Origin: CAWUIH01 sp963922495
Lineage (GTDB): Bacteria; Pseudomonadota; Gammaproteobacteria; Coxiellales; Coxiellaceae
Length of the DNA: 34,490 nucleotides
Assembly (NCBI GenBank): GCA_963922495.1
Contig: CAWUIH010000014.1
Location: 1-34,490 of the forward strand
Reading direction: 5' to 3'
A program made the translations under genes and the position numbers. This document shows, in pieces, positions 1-7,534 of the stretch (position 1 is the stretch's first letter; every line of letters starts with the position of its first letter). The notes under the pieces were generated by a model. That model worked only from the letters and a program-made list of their open reading frames with translations, did not search any database and was not told the DNA's origin.

Positions 1-126
1 TCTTGATTCATTTCGCTATATAAAAATTTTTCTCATCACCAATAAGTGGCGCCGACAACTTTTATTACGCGATCTCAATCAATTACACCATTTAATCGCG
101 TTCAACTGCTTTTTCCAGGATAATCA

Positions 127-180
127 ATGGAGAAAGTTGATCAAAATCGATTTCCTGCTAATATCGAGATTCTGATATGA
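127..180 (+). CDS. Possible 17-residue leader peptide upstream of queH
   Basis: A short open frame starts at ATG 127 with an AGGA ribosome-binding site at 117-120 (6-base spacing) and ends at TGA 178-180. The stop overlaps the GAGG that serves queH (179-182). The encoded peptide, MEKVDQNRFPANIEILI, has no recognisable domain. A well-placed start signal and a stop lying on the next gene's ribosome-binding site would allow translational coupling. An open frame this short can easily arise by chance, so this is only a candidate. The rest of 1-126 holds no gene that I can support. Confidence 0.22.
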   Translation: MEKVDQNRFPANIEILI

Positions 181-189
181 GGTTTTGTT

Positions 190-852
190 TTGAAGATGTC
201 CAAACTCGAAACGCTGGTCTTGCCACAAGGTGCTGACAAGTTATTGTTGCACTCTTGCTGTGCACCGTGTGCTGGTGCAATTATGGAGCGCCTTGCTGAT
301 GCGGGTATTGATTTCACAGTATTTTTTTACAACCCCAATATTCATCCCCGCCAAGAATACCTGATTCGCAAAGAGGAAAATATGCGCTATGCGCAAAAGC
401 TTGGCGTTGCTTTTATCGATGCTGATTACGATAGAAATAATTGGTTTGCTCGTGCTAAAGGTATGGAATATGAACCAGAGCGTGGTGAGCGTTGTACCAT
501 GTGTTTTGATATGCGTTTTGAAAAAACCGCGTTGTATGCATATGAAAAGGGGTTTAAAGTCATTTCGAGTACCTTGAGTATCTCACGCTGGAAAAATATG
601 AAACAAATTAATGGTTGTGGTGAGCGTGCCGCTGATAAATATCCTGGTCTCAACTACTGGACGTTTAATTGGCGCAAGCAAGGTGGTTCGCAGCGGATGA
701 TTAGTCTTTCCAAAGAGGAGCAATTTTATCAACAAGAATACTGTGGCTGCATTTATTCCTTGCGTGATACCAATCGTTGGCGATTGCAAAATGGTAGAAA
801 ACGTATTGAAATTGGCATCCAATATTACGGTAAACCGCAACAGGAAAAGTAA
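190..852 (+). CDS. queH: Epoxyqueuosine reductase QueH
   Basis: QueH (DUF208 family) carries out the last step of tRNA queuosine synthesis, reducing epoxyqueuosine to queuosine in the cytoplasm. It is the non-homologous counterpart of the cobalamin-dependent QueG. The 220-residue product has the family's cysteines: CCAPC at residues 23-27, CTMC at 102-105 and CGC at 185-187. These are expected to bind an iron-sulfur cluster and to form the redox-active pair. The TTG start at 190 is preferred because the GAGG at 179-182 is 7 bases away. An in-frame ATG at 196 would be 13 bases away. The stop directly abuts the folA start, so the two are probably cotranscribed. Confidence 0.93.
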   Translation: MKMSKLETLVLPQGADKLLLHSCCAPCAGAIMERLADAGIDFTVFFYNPNIHPRQEYLIRKEENMRYAQKLGVAFIDADYDRNNWFARAKGMEYEPERGERCTMCFDMRFEKTALYAYEKGFKVISSTLSISRWKNMKQINGCGERAADKYPGLNYWTFNWRKQGGSQRMISLSKEEQFYQQEYCGCIYSLRDTNRWRLQNGRKRIEIGIQYYGKPQQEK

Positions 853-1356
853 ATGCTGATTACCTTGATTGCTGCGATGGATCAAAATCGACTCATAGGA
901 AAACAAAATCAATTGCCCTGGTCATTATCGGCAGACTTACGACATTTTAGACAGGTGACGCTGGGGAAACCTATCATAATGGGTCGAAAAACCTTTGATT
1001 CTATTGGAAAGCCATTACCAGGCCGTCATAATATTGTTATTTCACAACAACTGGATTTAACCATTAAAGATTGCGATGTCTGTCACTCTCTTGATGCGGC
1101 ATTGCAACTAGTATCAGCTGAAAATGAGGTGATGGTTATTGGTGGTGCTCATTTATTCAAGCAAAGCCTGCCCATTGCGGATAAGATGATACTAACGATT
1201 ATTAATCACACGTTTGAGGGTGATGTATATTTTCCTACATGGAATAAAAATGATTGGCAGTTTGTTTCACAAAGCGATCATCAACGAGATGAAAAAAATC
1301 AATATGATTATTCCTTTTTAACGTTGAGGCGAGTGCCATCTGCTTCAAGGCGGTAG
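853..1356 (+). CDS. folA: Dihydrofolate reductase
   Basis: FolA reduces dihydrofolate to tetrahydrofolate with NADPH and is the target of trimethoprim. The 167-residue length matches chromosomal bacterial enzymes (about 160). The sequence shows the N-terminal sheet and Met20-loop region (IAAMDQNRLIG), LPW at 21-23, the catalytic acid D28 in SADLRHF, the NADPH-binding segment MGRKTFDSIGKPLPGR and a later GG in VIGGAHLF. The ATG immediately follows the queH stop. In E. coli folA neighbours apaH. Here apaH lies about 4.3 kb away on the other strand, so the folA-apaH link has been broken by rearrangement or insertion of the SPFH and FG-GAP genes. Confidence 0.97.
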   Translation: MLITLIAAMDQNRLIGKQNQLPWSLSADLRHFRQVTLGKPIIMGRKTFDSIGKPLPGRHNIVISQQLDLTIKDCDVCHSLDAALQLVSAENEVMVIGGAHLFKQSLPIADKMILTIINHTFEGDVYFPTWNKNDWQFVSQSDHQRDEKNQYDYSFLTLRRVPSASRR

Positions 1357-1420
1357 TAATATAACGTTATTGTTTGGGACATCAATAGCTTCGTTATTTT
1401 GGAAATCCTTAATATTTCTG

Positions 1421-1684
1421 TCAAATTTCAAACATATTTTTTTCTTTCGTCTTTTCATAACTACTGTGACTTACGTCTTTCGTTTCCAAAGTGGTATTTG
1501 CCTGATTAGAAATGTGCTTTTGTTGTTCTTGGCAATTTTCCAAATCTATATCTGTTTTTTTATTCTCATGGTTACGCCGATTAAATTTTTCACGAAGTAC
1601 TGAAAAAGTTCTCTTTATCGTAAATAAAATTAGAATAATGAATAAAAGTAGATGCTGGTAGTATGAGTGATGTGAAATCATCAT
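1421..1684 (-). CDS. Small single-pass membrane protein, unknown function
   Basis: This 87-residue frame starts 10 bases after the stop of the SPFH gene. An AGAG-type ribosome-binding site overlaps that stop, and two tandem ATGs lie at 1684 and 1681. The product has one hydrophobic segment at about residues 10-23 (HLLLFIILILFTI), then a long charged, polar tail rich in Lys, Glu and Asn. SPFH genes are often cotranscribed with a small membrane partner such as NfeD, but this is not recognisable as NfeD. The opposite strand also has an open hydrophobic frame (1370-1603), a common artefact of AT-rich DNA. Position and start signal favour the minus strand, but a real gene is not certain. Confidence 0.45.
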   Translation of the reverse strand: MMISHHSYYQHLLLFIILILFTIKRTFSVLREKFNRRNHENKKTDIDLENCQEQQKHISNQANTTLETKDVSHSSYEKTKEKNMFEI

Positions 1685-1694
1685 ATAAAATTCT

Positions 1695-2600
1695 CTATTG
1701 TTTAAGTTGATCAGTAGTAATGAGTGTGTTTCTAATTTGCTGCATCATTTCGCTCATTGCACTAGGTGAATGTGGCACGATCACTGAGCTATTTTTACCG
1801 TCACTACCGATGGATTTTAGAGTATCAAAGTATTGTGTCATCATCACGATGCTTAATATATCTTTGGTTCCTGCATCGCTCACCGACTCTTTAAATTCCG
1901 TCACTGAGGCACGTAAGCCATCGATAATGGCTTTTCGTTGATTAGCAATTCCTTCGCCTTGTAGTGCGGCACTGCGGGCTTCGGCTTCAGCTTGCTTCAC
2001 TTTAAGAATTTTGTCTGCTTCACCGCGTTCATTGGCTGCCACACGCAGTCGCTGTGCCTCATTGATTTCATTCATAGCGGCCTTCACTTTTGTGTCGGGA
2101 TCGATATCTGTCACTAATGCTTTCACAATATTGTAGCCAAAGTCGGACATTACTTCCGTTAGTTCCTCTTTAACAGCATCAGCAATTTCATCTTTTTTCT
2201 CAAACACATCATCAAGTTTTAGTTTTGGAACGCGGGCGCGCACCACGTCAAACACGTAGGAGGTAATTTGTGCTTCAGGGTTTTGTAATTTATAAAAAGC
2301 CTGAAAGAATTTCCCGTGCTCTACGCAAAATTGGACGGATACAGAAACTTTCACGAATACGTTGTCTTGCGTTTTTGTTTCCACCTCAACATTTAATTGC
2401 ATCACACGTAGTGAGAGCCGAGAGCGAACTTGGTCAACCAATGGAATTAATACGTGTAAACCAGCCTCAGACACGGTATGAAATTTCCCAAATCGTTCAA
2501 TAATAGCCACGGTCTGCTGCGAGACAGTGTAAATTCCAGTAAACAGTGCAATGGCAATTAGTATGGCGATAATGATTAGAACAATAGTAAGTGCACTCAT
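1695..2600 (-). CDS. SPFH/Band 7 (stomatin-prohibitin) family membrane protein, HIR/QmcA-like
   Basis: SPFH proteins form large membrane-anchored cages or scaffolds that organise microdomains and modulate proteases such as FtsH. The 301-residue product has an N-terminal membrane segment (residues 3-25), the Band 7 domain from about residue 27 (QQTVAIIERFGKF) to about 190, then a Glu/Ala-rich coiled coil (about 175-235) and a polar tail. The segment around VVRARVPKLKLDDVFEKK resembles the plant hypersensitive-induced-reaction subgroup of SPFH proteins as well as QmcA (about 305 residues). The gene is followed by the small membrane ORF at 1421-1684. The family call is secure. The cellular partner is unknown. 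Confidence 0.9.
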   Translation of the reverse strand: MSALTIVLIIIAILIAIALFTGIYTVSQQTVAIIERFGKFHTVSEAGLHVLIPLVDQVRSRLSLRVMQLNVEVETKTQDNVFVKVSVSVQFCVEHGKFFQAFYKLQNPEAQITSYVFDVVRARVPKLKLDDVFEKKDEIADAVKEELTEVMSDFGYNIVKALVTDIDPDTKVKAAMNEINEAQRLRVAANERGEADKILKVKQAEAEARSAALQGEGIANQRKAIIDGLRASVTEFKESVSDAGTKDILSIVMMTQYFDTLKSIGSDGKNSSVIVPHSPSAMSEMMQQIRNTLITTDQLKQ

Positions 2601-2716
2601 GGAAACCTCTTCAGTCGGCGGGGAAAATGTTTTAGTAAATTAGCAGATGAGACTAGATGGGTCAAATCTCAGCCAAGTTGTTGATTATCTTGTTTGGGCT
2701 ATAAAATATTTAACCT

Positions 2717-2845
2717 AAAAAAAGCAGTTGCGATAGGACCCTTTGACAGCGCCGTACTTAAAATAATACGTGCTGTAACCAGAAGCAAGTAACTTCCGTC
2801 AACGACTATACTGCCTGCAACCAATAGAGTGGTGTCCTATGCAAC
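2717..2845 (-). ncRNA. Candidate structured RNA or 3'-UTR element with terminal stem and U-tract
   Basis: Read on the minus strand, the ends pair. Bases 2841-2845 pair with 2727-2731 (GTTGC/GCAAC), and 2834-2839 pair with 2734-2739 (TAGGAC/GTCCTA). The closing stem is followed at once by seven T residues (2723-2717), as in a Rho-independent terminator. Inside lies a second hairpin: 2772-2776 with 2746-2750 (ACAGC/GCTGT), continued by 2767-2770 with 2753-2756 (CGTA/TACG). It sits between the FG-GAP gene and the SPFH gene, so it may be a small RNA or a structured 3' end of the FG-GAP transcript. It does not match the 6S, SRP or tmRNA hallmarks I know. No clear promoter is visible. Confidence 0.35.
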
Positions 2846-2898
2846 TATGTGAATTCTAAAATCATTCGCGCTAAAGGCTTTCTAGGAATCCTCTTTTT

Positions 2899-5304
2899 CT
2901 AGGGAGAGGAAGCTAGATTTGTGATTTCAATGTCAGGTTGACTATTATTACCCGTATTACCCATAGATTGTACAGAAGATTGAACGCGGCGATGATTGAA
3001 TATTCTTGCGCGAGTAGGTGGTGACGCGGGTGGTTGTTGATTTAAATTATGATAACAAATATGAATCTGTCGTACGATAAACACTAGGCTACCCAAACCG
3101 AATAGCGAAAGTGCTGTAGCTGCAATAATAATCAACGTACCCATATTATTTTCATCAGATGACCGAGAATTAGCTGCGGTGGATATGAATGGTTCTTCAG
3201 TTGGGCTAACCGTAGGGCCATCAGTAAGGGGGCTAAGTGTGGTTGGATTGGCGGTCATTGGACTAATAGTTGTTGGTAACTGTGTGGTTGGGGTCGTTGT
3301 GGGATTCTCCGTTACGGGACTTGCTGTTGTAGGGCCCGCCGTTGTTGGACTCACTGTAGGAGCTTGGCTAAAACTGTCACTACCAAATATAATTATCGCT
3401 TTACCAGCTCTACCTCTGTATGTGGAGGCGAGAGGAGCTCCCACTATAAAATCATTCTTACCATCGTTATTAACATCCCCGACAACACTAATTGAGCGAC
3501 CTGCGCGAGTTGTAAAAATAATACTAGTTGGATTACCAAATGAATCAATGGTCGTAGTCCTTTGTCCATCTGAGTCAAAAACGAGTCCTTGTGAAGAGCT
3601 TAAAAAACGATTATCCACAACCTCAAGCTGTGGTAGATTTTCGTTGCCAAATAAAACGATGACTCTTGTAGAACGACTCCCCCCACCGATATATCCGCCA
3701 GGATAGCCAATCGCAATATCATCAATACCATCGTTATTAATATCACCAATACCGCTATCTTTAGCTGTGTTATCGAGAGAAATGCTTCCTCCAGTGATCA
3801 AAAGTCTTTGAGAAACCGGTAAAGTTTCTAATATTAATTGTCCTGGGCCCTTTAATTGTGAATTACCGAACATTAACAAGGTTTCTCTTCCATCAGTAAT
3901 GCTTAGTAGGAAGTCTGCTAAACCATCGTTGTTAACATCTCCCGCTTTACCGAATCCAATGCCCAGACCAAATGGCAGCAGTGTCCCGTTACTATTGATA
4001 ATTAACCTTTGGGATGGCATTAAGTTTTCCAGAAACAGATTATCGTTTAAACTTGTCAAATTTGAGTTTCCAAAAAGTATTGCTGCTTGACCTTGGAAGC
4101 TCAAGGGGTTGTCTCGATTGGCAGCGGGATTACCCATAATAACATCATCGAATCCATCGCCATCAACATCACCGATACCTCTGATTGCAAAACCGATTCC
4201 TTCACTTGATGTAATGCGTAAACGCTTAGGAGAAGACATATCCTCTAAGTCAGAAACATTTAAACGGGTTAACTCAGGATTGCCAAATACAATATAGGTA
4301 TATGGTCGTCTAGGAATAAGAGGCAGATCAGTGCTCACTCCAATTGCAATATCGTAAATGTTATCGTTATTGAGGTCACCTGCAGCACTTACGGTTATAA
4401 TACGTGGAGAAAATCCCAATGAGGTAACAATCTTCAACCCCTGTGGAGATTTCAGTTTAGTTAAATCTATTACACCTTGAGTGGTCAGGTAAGATCCCCC
4501 ATATATAACATAAACACTGTTAGAGTCTGTAAAAGCAAAGTCAACAATACCATCTCCATTGATGTCATTAGTAACTGCTAAAGTATCTCCTCTTCCAAGC
4601 CTACCCGCTGGTCCTGTGCCGTTGATCACTAAACCTTGAGGGGATACTGCTAAGTCGCTTAAATTGCGACTACCCGACGTGAGATGAGAACCCCCAAATA
4701 GCACGTAAATCTTCTTTAATACTGGACTGTTTACTACTACATCAGGAATACCATCAGCATTCAAGTCCCCAGGACCTATCACAGACTCACCAGCGAAAGT
4801 AGCAAGTGCCGGTCCAGGTAGTGATTCATCAAGCGTTAAACCGATTCCTTCTGGCAAATGCTCTAAATCAAAGTTTGGTGCAGGCGCGGAGGGTGGCGAA
4901 GACATTGCCGTTTCCTGTAAATATGGTTGAGAATTCCGCGTTATAGTTTGAGTGGACACAACAGGGGATTCTGATTGCGCCACTGTTGATGAATCATGGC
5001 CAGAAGACGTTTTTTGTCTTACTACTGTAGATGACTTTTGTTCGCTTGAACCTTCTGAATCGTAACTGAACCAGCTCGTTACTTCATTAATTCCACTGAT
5101 TATTGGAGATGCCCATCGATAGAGCAGTCTCCCAGCTACGTATGCTGGATGCTTCTCTGCGATAGGAGGAGCATTGTGGTGCGAGGAAAAGTTACTCGAT
5201 GCATTCCAGTCAACAATATATGGCGAATTATTTACTGTAAGATTTGTAGTAGGATAAAAATAAGTAGTGTTATAATTTGCAGTGGATTCAAGATTCATGC
5301 GCAT
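2899..5304 (-). CDS. Integrin-alpha-like FG-GAP repeat membrane protein (seven repeats, Thr/Pro stalk, C-terminal TM)
   Basis: The 801-residue product has a polar, Asn/Ser/Thr-rich N-terminus without a signal peptide. It then has seven FG-GAP repeats, each with a calcium-type D-x-N/D-x-D/N-G loop starting near residues 180, 247, 310, 379, 456, 520 and 609. Each is followed by a strand ending in FG or YG. Seven such repeats are what builds an integrin-alpha beta-propeller. After them come a Thr/Pro-rich stalk (649-705, repeated SPTT/NPTT-like units), one membrane segment (about 721-745) and a 56-residue basic, Pro/Ser-rich tail. Function is unknown: adhesion or effector activity is inference. 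The start at 5304 has AAGGA about 10 bases upstream. It is flanked by long spacers and is probably its own transcription unit. Confidence 0.88.
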   Translation of the reverse strand: MRMNLESTANYNTTYFYPTTNLTVNNSPYIVDWNASSNFSSHHNAPPIAEKHPAYVAGRLLYRWASPIISGINEVTSWFSYDSEGSSEQKSSTVVRQKTSSGHDSSTVAQSESPVVSTQTITRNSQPYLQETAMSSPPSAPAPNFDLEHLPEGIGLTLDESLPGPALATFAGESVIGPGDLNADGIPDVVVNSPVLKKIYVLFGGSHLTSGSRNLSDLAVSPQGLVINGTGPAGRLGRGDTLAVTNDINGDGIVDFAFTDSNSVYVIYGGSYLTTQGVIDLTKLKSPQGLKIVTSLGFSPRIITVSAAGDLNNDNIYDIAIGVSTDLPLIPRRPYTYIVFGNPELTRLNVSDLEDMSSPKRLRITSSEGIGFAIRGIGDVDGDGFDDVIMGNPAANRDNPLSFQGQAAILFGNSNLTSLNDNLFLENLMPSQRLIINSNGTLLPFGLGIGFGKAGDVNNDGLADFLLSITDGRETLLMFGNSQLKGPGQLILETLPVSQRLLITGGSISLDNTAKDSGIGDINNDGIDDIAIGYPGGYIGGGSRSTRVIVLFGNENLPQLEVVDNRFLSSSQGLVFDSDGQRTTTIDSFGNPTSIIFTTRAGRSISVVGDVNNDGKNDFIVGAPLASTYRGRAGKAIIIFGSDSFSQAPTVSPTTAGPTTASPVTENPTTTPTTQLPTTISPMTANPTTLSPLTDGPTVSPTEEPFISTAANSRSSDENNMGTLIIIAATALSLFGLGSLVFIVRQIHICYHNLNQQPPASPPTRARIFNHRRVQSSVQSMGNTGNNSQPDIEITNLASSP

Positions 5305-5470
5305 GATTAAAATTCCTTATTAATGATACATTGGTTGTTAACTATTTTTAATTAGATGCAATAACATTTTGGTTATGTTTTTCGACTTCAAGATCCTCTT
5401 TTATCAAAACAATTTTATCTGAAAGTAAAATTAAATTATTCTTTATAGCATGTAAAGCGATTTCTTCTCT

Positions 5471-5485
5471 ATTAACTAAGTTAAT
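5471..5485. promoter_or_regulatory. Palindrome, possible operator
   Basis: ATTAACT-A-AGTTAAT is a perfect inverted repeat with 7-base arms around one central base, in the spacer upstream of the FG-GAP gene. Symmetric AT-rich sites of this size are typical of dimeric regulators, but short palindromes also occur by chance in AT-rich DNA. No regulator is assigned. Confidence 0.2.
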
Positions 5486-5553
5486 CATTTCTTAATAACT
5501 CAGAGGATTAAAATTAATTTGTCGTATTAGCCGAGTAAGCCGATTGAACCTAG

Positions 5554-5574
5554 AAAAACCCAAAACTCGGGTTT
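5554..5574 (-). terminator. Probable weak intrinsic terminator after apaH
   Basis: On the minus strand a stem AAACCC/GGGTTT (5569-5574 with 5556-5561) closes a 7-base loop, and the stem's final Ts run into further Ts (GGGTTTTTC). It lies about 60 bases beyond the apaH stop. The six-pair stem is short, so termination may be partial. Confidence 0.45.
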
Positions 5575-5634
5575 ATTACAGATGCTCAGTCTAAATCAAT
5601 TTATTGCAGCGAATTGTAAACAAGCCTCAGCGGA

Positions 5635-6465
5635 TTACGATTTCGATGTTGAGAGCGTTGCTGCATGAGGGACTGAATAACGTTGGTGTGTGTCCAGCTT
5701 TAATGCCGTCAGTCGATGACCCCAGACACAAGCGGTGTCCAGTGCTTTGCAGTGAGATTGGTTACATTGGCCGTTTAACGCTGCCCAATGTCCAAAGGCA
5801 ATTTGTGCTTGATCAGCTTCAGGTTCACGAAATGAAAACCAGGGTTTTAAATTTGGCGCGGGACTATGAATACCACTGATACTGAAGTTTAAGGTGCCAT
5901 TTGCCTCACAGAAACGCATTCGAGTAAGTGCATTAGTGATATATCGTAAACGATCGAGACCATTGCATTCTGCATCCCAGCTTGCAGGCTCATTGCCAAA
6001 CAGATGTGCCAGAAAATTTTTGTAATCACTGCCTTGTAGTGCGTCGGCGATTTCATTGGCTCTATCGACTGATTCTTTGAGATCCCATTGGGGTGGTATT
6101 CCAGCGTGAACCATGTATGTCTGATATTGTGGAATGTGCTGAATGAGCGGATAGTGACGTAGCCACTCAAGTAATTCAAGTTTATCGGGAGCGTTAAGTA
6201 CATCTTGTAAGGTGTGTTCATAGGTATTCTCAGCAATCAGTCCATAGCCGATGATAAGCAAGTAGAAGTCGTGATTGCCTAAAACTAACAGCGGTTCTTT
6301 TAAGGATTTGATAAAACGAAGTACTTTCAGTGAATCGGGGCCGCGGTTCACTAAATCACCGACAAATCCAAGGCGATCTTTTGATTCGTCGAAATTGATA
6401 TGATCCAACAGGTTTTGTAACTCTTGGAAGCAGCCTTGTACGTCTCCAATGATATAAGTAGCCAC
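5635..6465 (-). CDS. apaH: Diadenosine tetraphosphatase (symmetrical)
   Basis: ApaH hydrolyses Ap4A to two ADP and also removes Np4-type RNA caps. It belongs to the PPP-type metallophosphatases. The metal-binding motifs are present in order: GDVQGC (residues 7-12), GDLVNRG (36-42) and GNHD (63-66), followed by later His residues such as HAGIPP and GHWAAL. I place the start at GTG 6465, four bases after the sppA stop, giving a VATYIIGD start that aligns with E. coli MATYLIGD and a length of 276 (E. coli 280). A TTG at 6486 would add seven residues and overlap sppA but has no better ribosome-binding site. Coupling to sppA is likely. The usual neighbour apaG is absent. Confidence 0.94.
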   Translation of the reverse strand: MATYIIGDVQGCFQELQNLLDHINFDESKDRLGFVGDLVNRGPDSLKVLRFIKSLKEPLLVLGNHDFYLLIIGYGLIAENTYEHTLQDVLNAPDKLELLEWLRHYPLIQHIPQYQTYMVHAGIPPQWDLKESVDRANEIADALQGSDYKNFLAHLFGNEPASWDAECNGLDRLRYITNALTRMRFCEANGTLNFSISGIHSPAPNLKPWFSFREPEADQAQIAFGHWAALNGQCNQSHCKALDTACVWGHRLTALKLDTHQRYSVPHAATLSTSKS

Positions 6466-6469
6466 AGAT

Positions 6470-7405
6470 TTAGAATGCCTGCTCAAGTAATGGCGAATTA
6501 TTTTCGAGCAAGTGGAAATTTACAACAGTTTGGGCTTGCCGAAAAATGGTACTTAATACCGATGGTCGCAATGTGTAGTCGCGGAAATGTTTGACCTGGA
6601 ATTCCGTTTGCATTGCTTCCCATAGGTTGGCGGTGCCGTCGGCAATACCAAGTTGTACGGCGCGCCCACCTGTCCAAAAATCCCCAGAAAACAGCTCTTG
6701 GCGATTCCCTTTGAGTCGATCACCACGACCCTCGATAACATCATTGATAAAGCTTTGATGAACATCATTGAGTACACGTTTAAATTTTGCGACATCCTGT
6801 GGTTTTAGGGGTTGGAAGGGGTCTAAACGGTGTTTATTAACACCGGCAGTGAATAGGCGTCGCGTAACACCCACTTTGTGCATTAGGCCGGTAAAACCAA
6901 AACCACTCATGACAACACCAATGGAGCCAGTAACAGTGTCTTTGTTGACATATATTTTATCGGCAGCGCTAGAAACCAAGTAGGCGCCTGAGGCCAGTGT
7001 GTCGGTTCCCACCACAATAACCTTTTTTTTGTACTGTTTTTTCAGCATTAAAATACGATCATGAATAATTGATGCTTGCACTGGGCTGCCTCCAGGAGAA
7101 TTAATGTAGAGCACAACACCTTTTGCGTTCTGATCGCTGAATGCAGCCTCCAATTCAGGTAGTACATGACGAGCTGAAAAGGAAGTATTTGACATAATGA
7201 CGCCGTTAAGACGCACCAGAGCGACATAATTTTTGTATTTTTTTCGAGCAGAAATATCAGAAGAACTGGGTGCAAAAATTAAGATCATAAATAAAATTAA
7301 AATAATCATCCAGCCGAGAAAGCGAATATTCCGCCAGCGACGGTCGGAACGTCGGTCATTCAATAAGAGCTGCATGATATCTTCGTCGCTGGGTTTGTTG
7401 GTCAT
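6470..7405 (-). CDS. sppA: Signal peptide peptidase SppA (short form, S49 family)
   Basis: SppA is a membrane-anchored serine protease that degrades signal peptides and faces the periplasm. The 311-residue product is the short, single-domain form. It has an N-terminal membrane segment (about 29-46) and the oxyanion region YINSPGGS (100-107). The nucleophile Ser139 lies in ASGAYL, and the general base Lys191 is in AGVNKHRLDPF. The family glycine-rich segment TGSIGVV is at 159-165. The AAGGA site lies 7-8 bases before ATG 7405. It is followed closely by apaH, an unusual pairing. The short leader contains a hairpin at 7434-7458. Confidence 0.93.
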   Translation of the reverse strand: MTNKPSDEDIMQLLLNDRRSDRRWRNIRFLGWMIILILFMILIFAPSSSDISARKKYKNYVALVRLNGVIMSNTSFSARHVLPELEAAFSDQNAKGVVLYINSPGGSPVQASIIHDRILMLKKQYKKKVIVVGTDTLASGAYLVSSAADKIYVNKDTVTGSIGVVMSGFGFTGLMHKVGVTRRLFTAGVNKHRLDPFQPLKPQDVAKFKRVLNDVHQSFINDVIEGRGDRLKGNRQELFSGDFWTGGRAVQLGIADGTANLWEAMQTEFQVKHFRDYTLRPSVLSTIFRQAQTVVNFHLLENNSPLLEQAF

Positions 7406-7433
7406 AATGATTCCTTTCTAGGCATTAATGAAA

Positions 7434-7458
7434 GTATTGCAGTGCCTGCTCGCAATAC
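7434..7458 (-). terminator. Hairpin between the outer-membrane protein gene and sppA
   Basis: GTATTGC (7434-7440) and GCAATAC (7452-7458) are perfect 7-base arms around an 11-base loop. On the minus strand the stem is followed by TTTCATT, a poor U-tract. It is about 80 bases beyond the upstream gene's stop and about 30 bases before the sppA start. It could be a weak terminator or an attenuating structure in the sppA leader. Confidence 0.35.
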
Positions 7459-7534
7459 AACAAGCAGTACATGAATACGAGCGTTATATCACTTAACGTC
7501 CCTAATTTAATATAGTCAATTAATAGTTTAACCG

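Larger units (their letters stand above)
5305..5634. other. 330-base spacer between the FG-GAP gene and apaH
   Basis: This AT-rich stretch holds no convincing gene. It must contain the promoter of the FG-GAP gene (minus strand), but I cannot place one with confidence. It holds a perfect palindrome with a one-base centre at 5471-5485 (ATTAACT-A-AGTTAAT), a possible operator about 170 bases before the FG-GAP start. It also holds the apaH terminator hairpin at 5554-5574. Confidence 0.5.

Noticed and set aside
1370..1603. Hydrophobic plus-strand frame of 77 codons
   Set aside because: It is an AT-rich frame with no ribosome-binding site. It is antisense to a minus-strand frame that has better context, and low-complexity Phe/Ile/Leu runs are expected there by chance.
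2640..2898. tRNA, 6S or SRP RNA in the SPFH/FG-GAP spacer
   Set aside because: No CCA-ended cloverleaf, no SRP GGAAGCAGCC core and no long 6S-type bubble. Only a new candidate structure remains.
3179..3706. Long plus-strand open frame (175 codons) inside the FG-GAP gene
   Set aside because: It is the antisense of the Thr/Pro stalk and last repeats. Its Val/Gly repeats simply mirror the repeated Pro/Thr codons, and the opposite strand has clear FG-GAP motifs.
5604..5879. Plus-strand 91-codon frame at the apaH 3' end
   Set aside because: It is an antisense shadow of apaH, whose metal motifs and length match the family.
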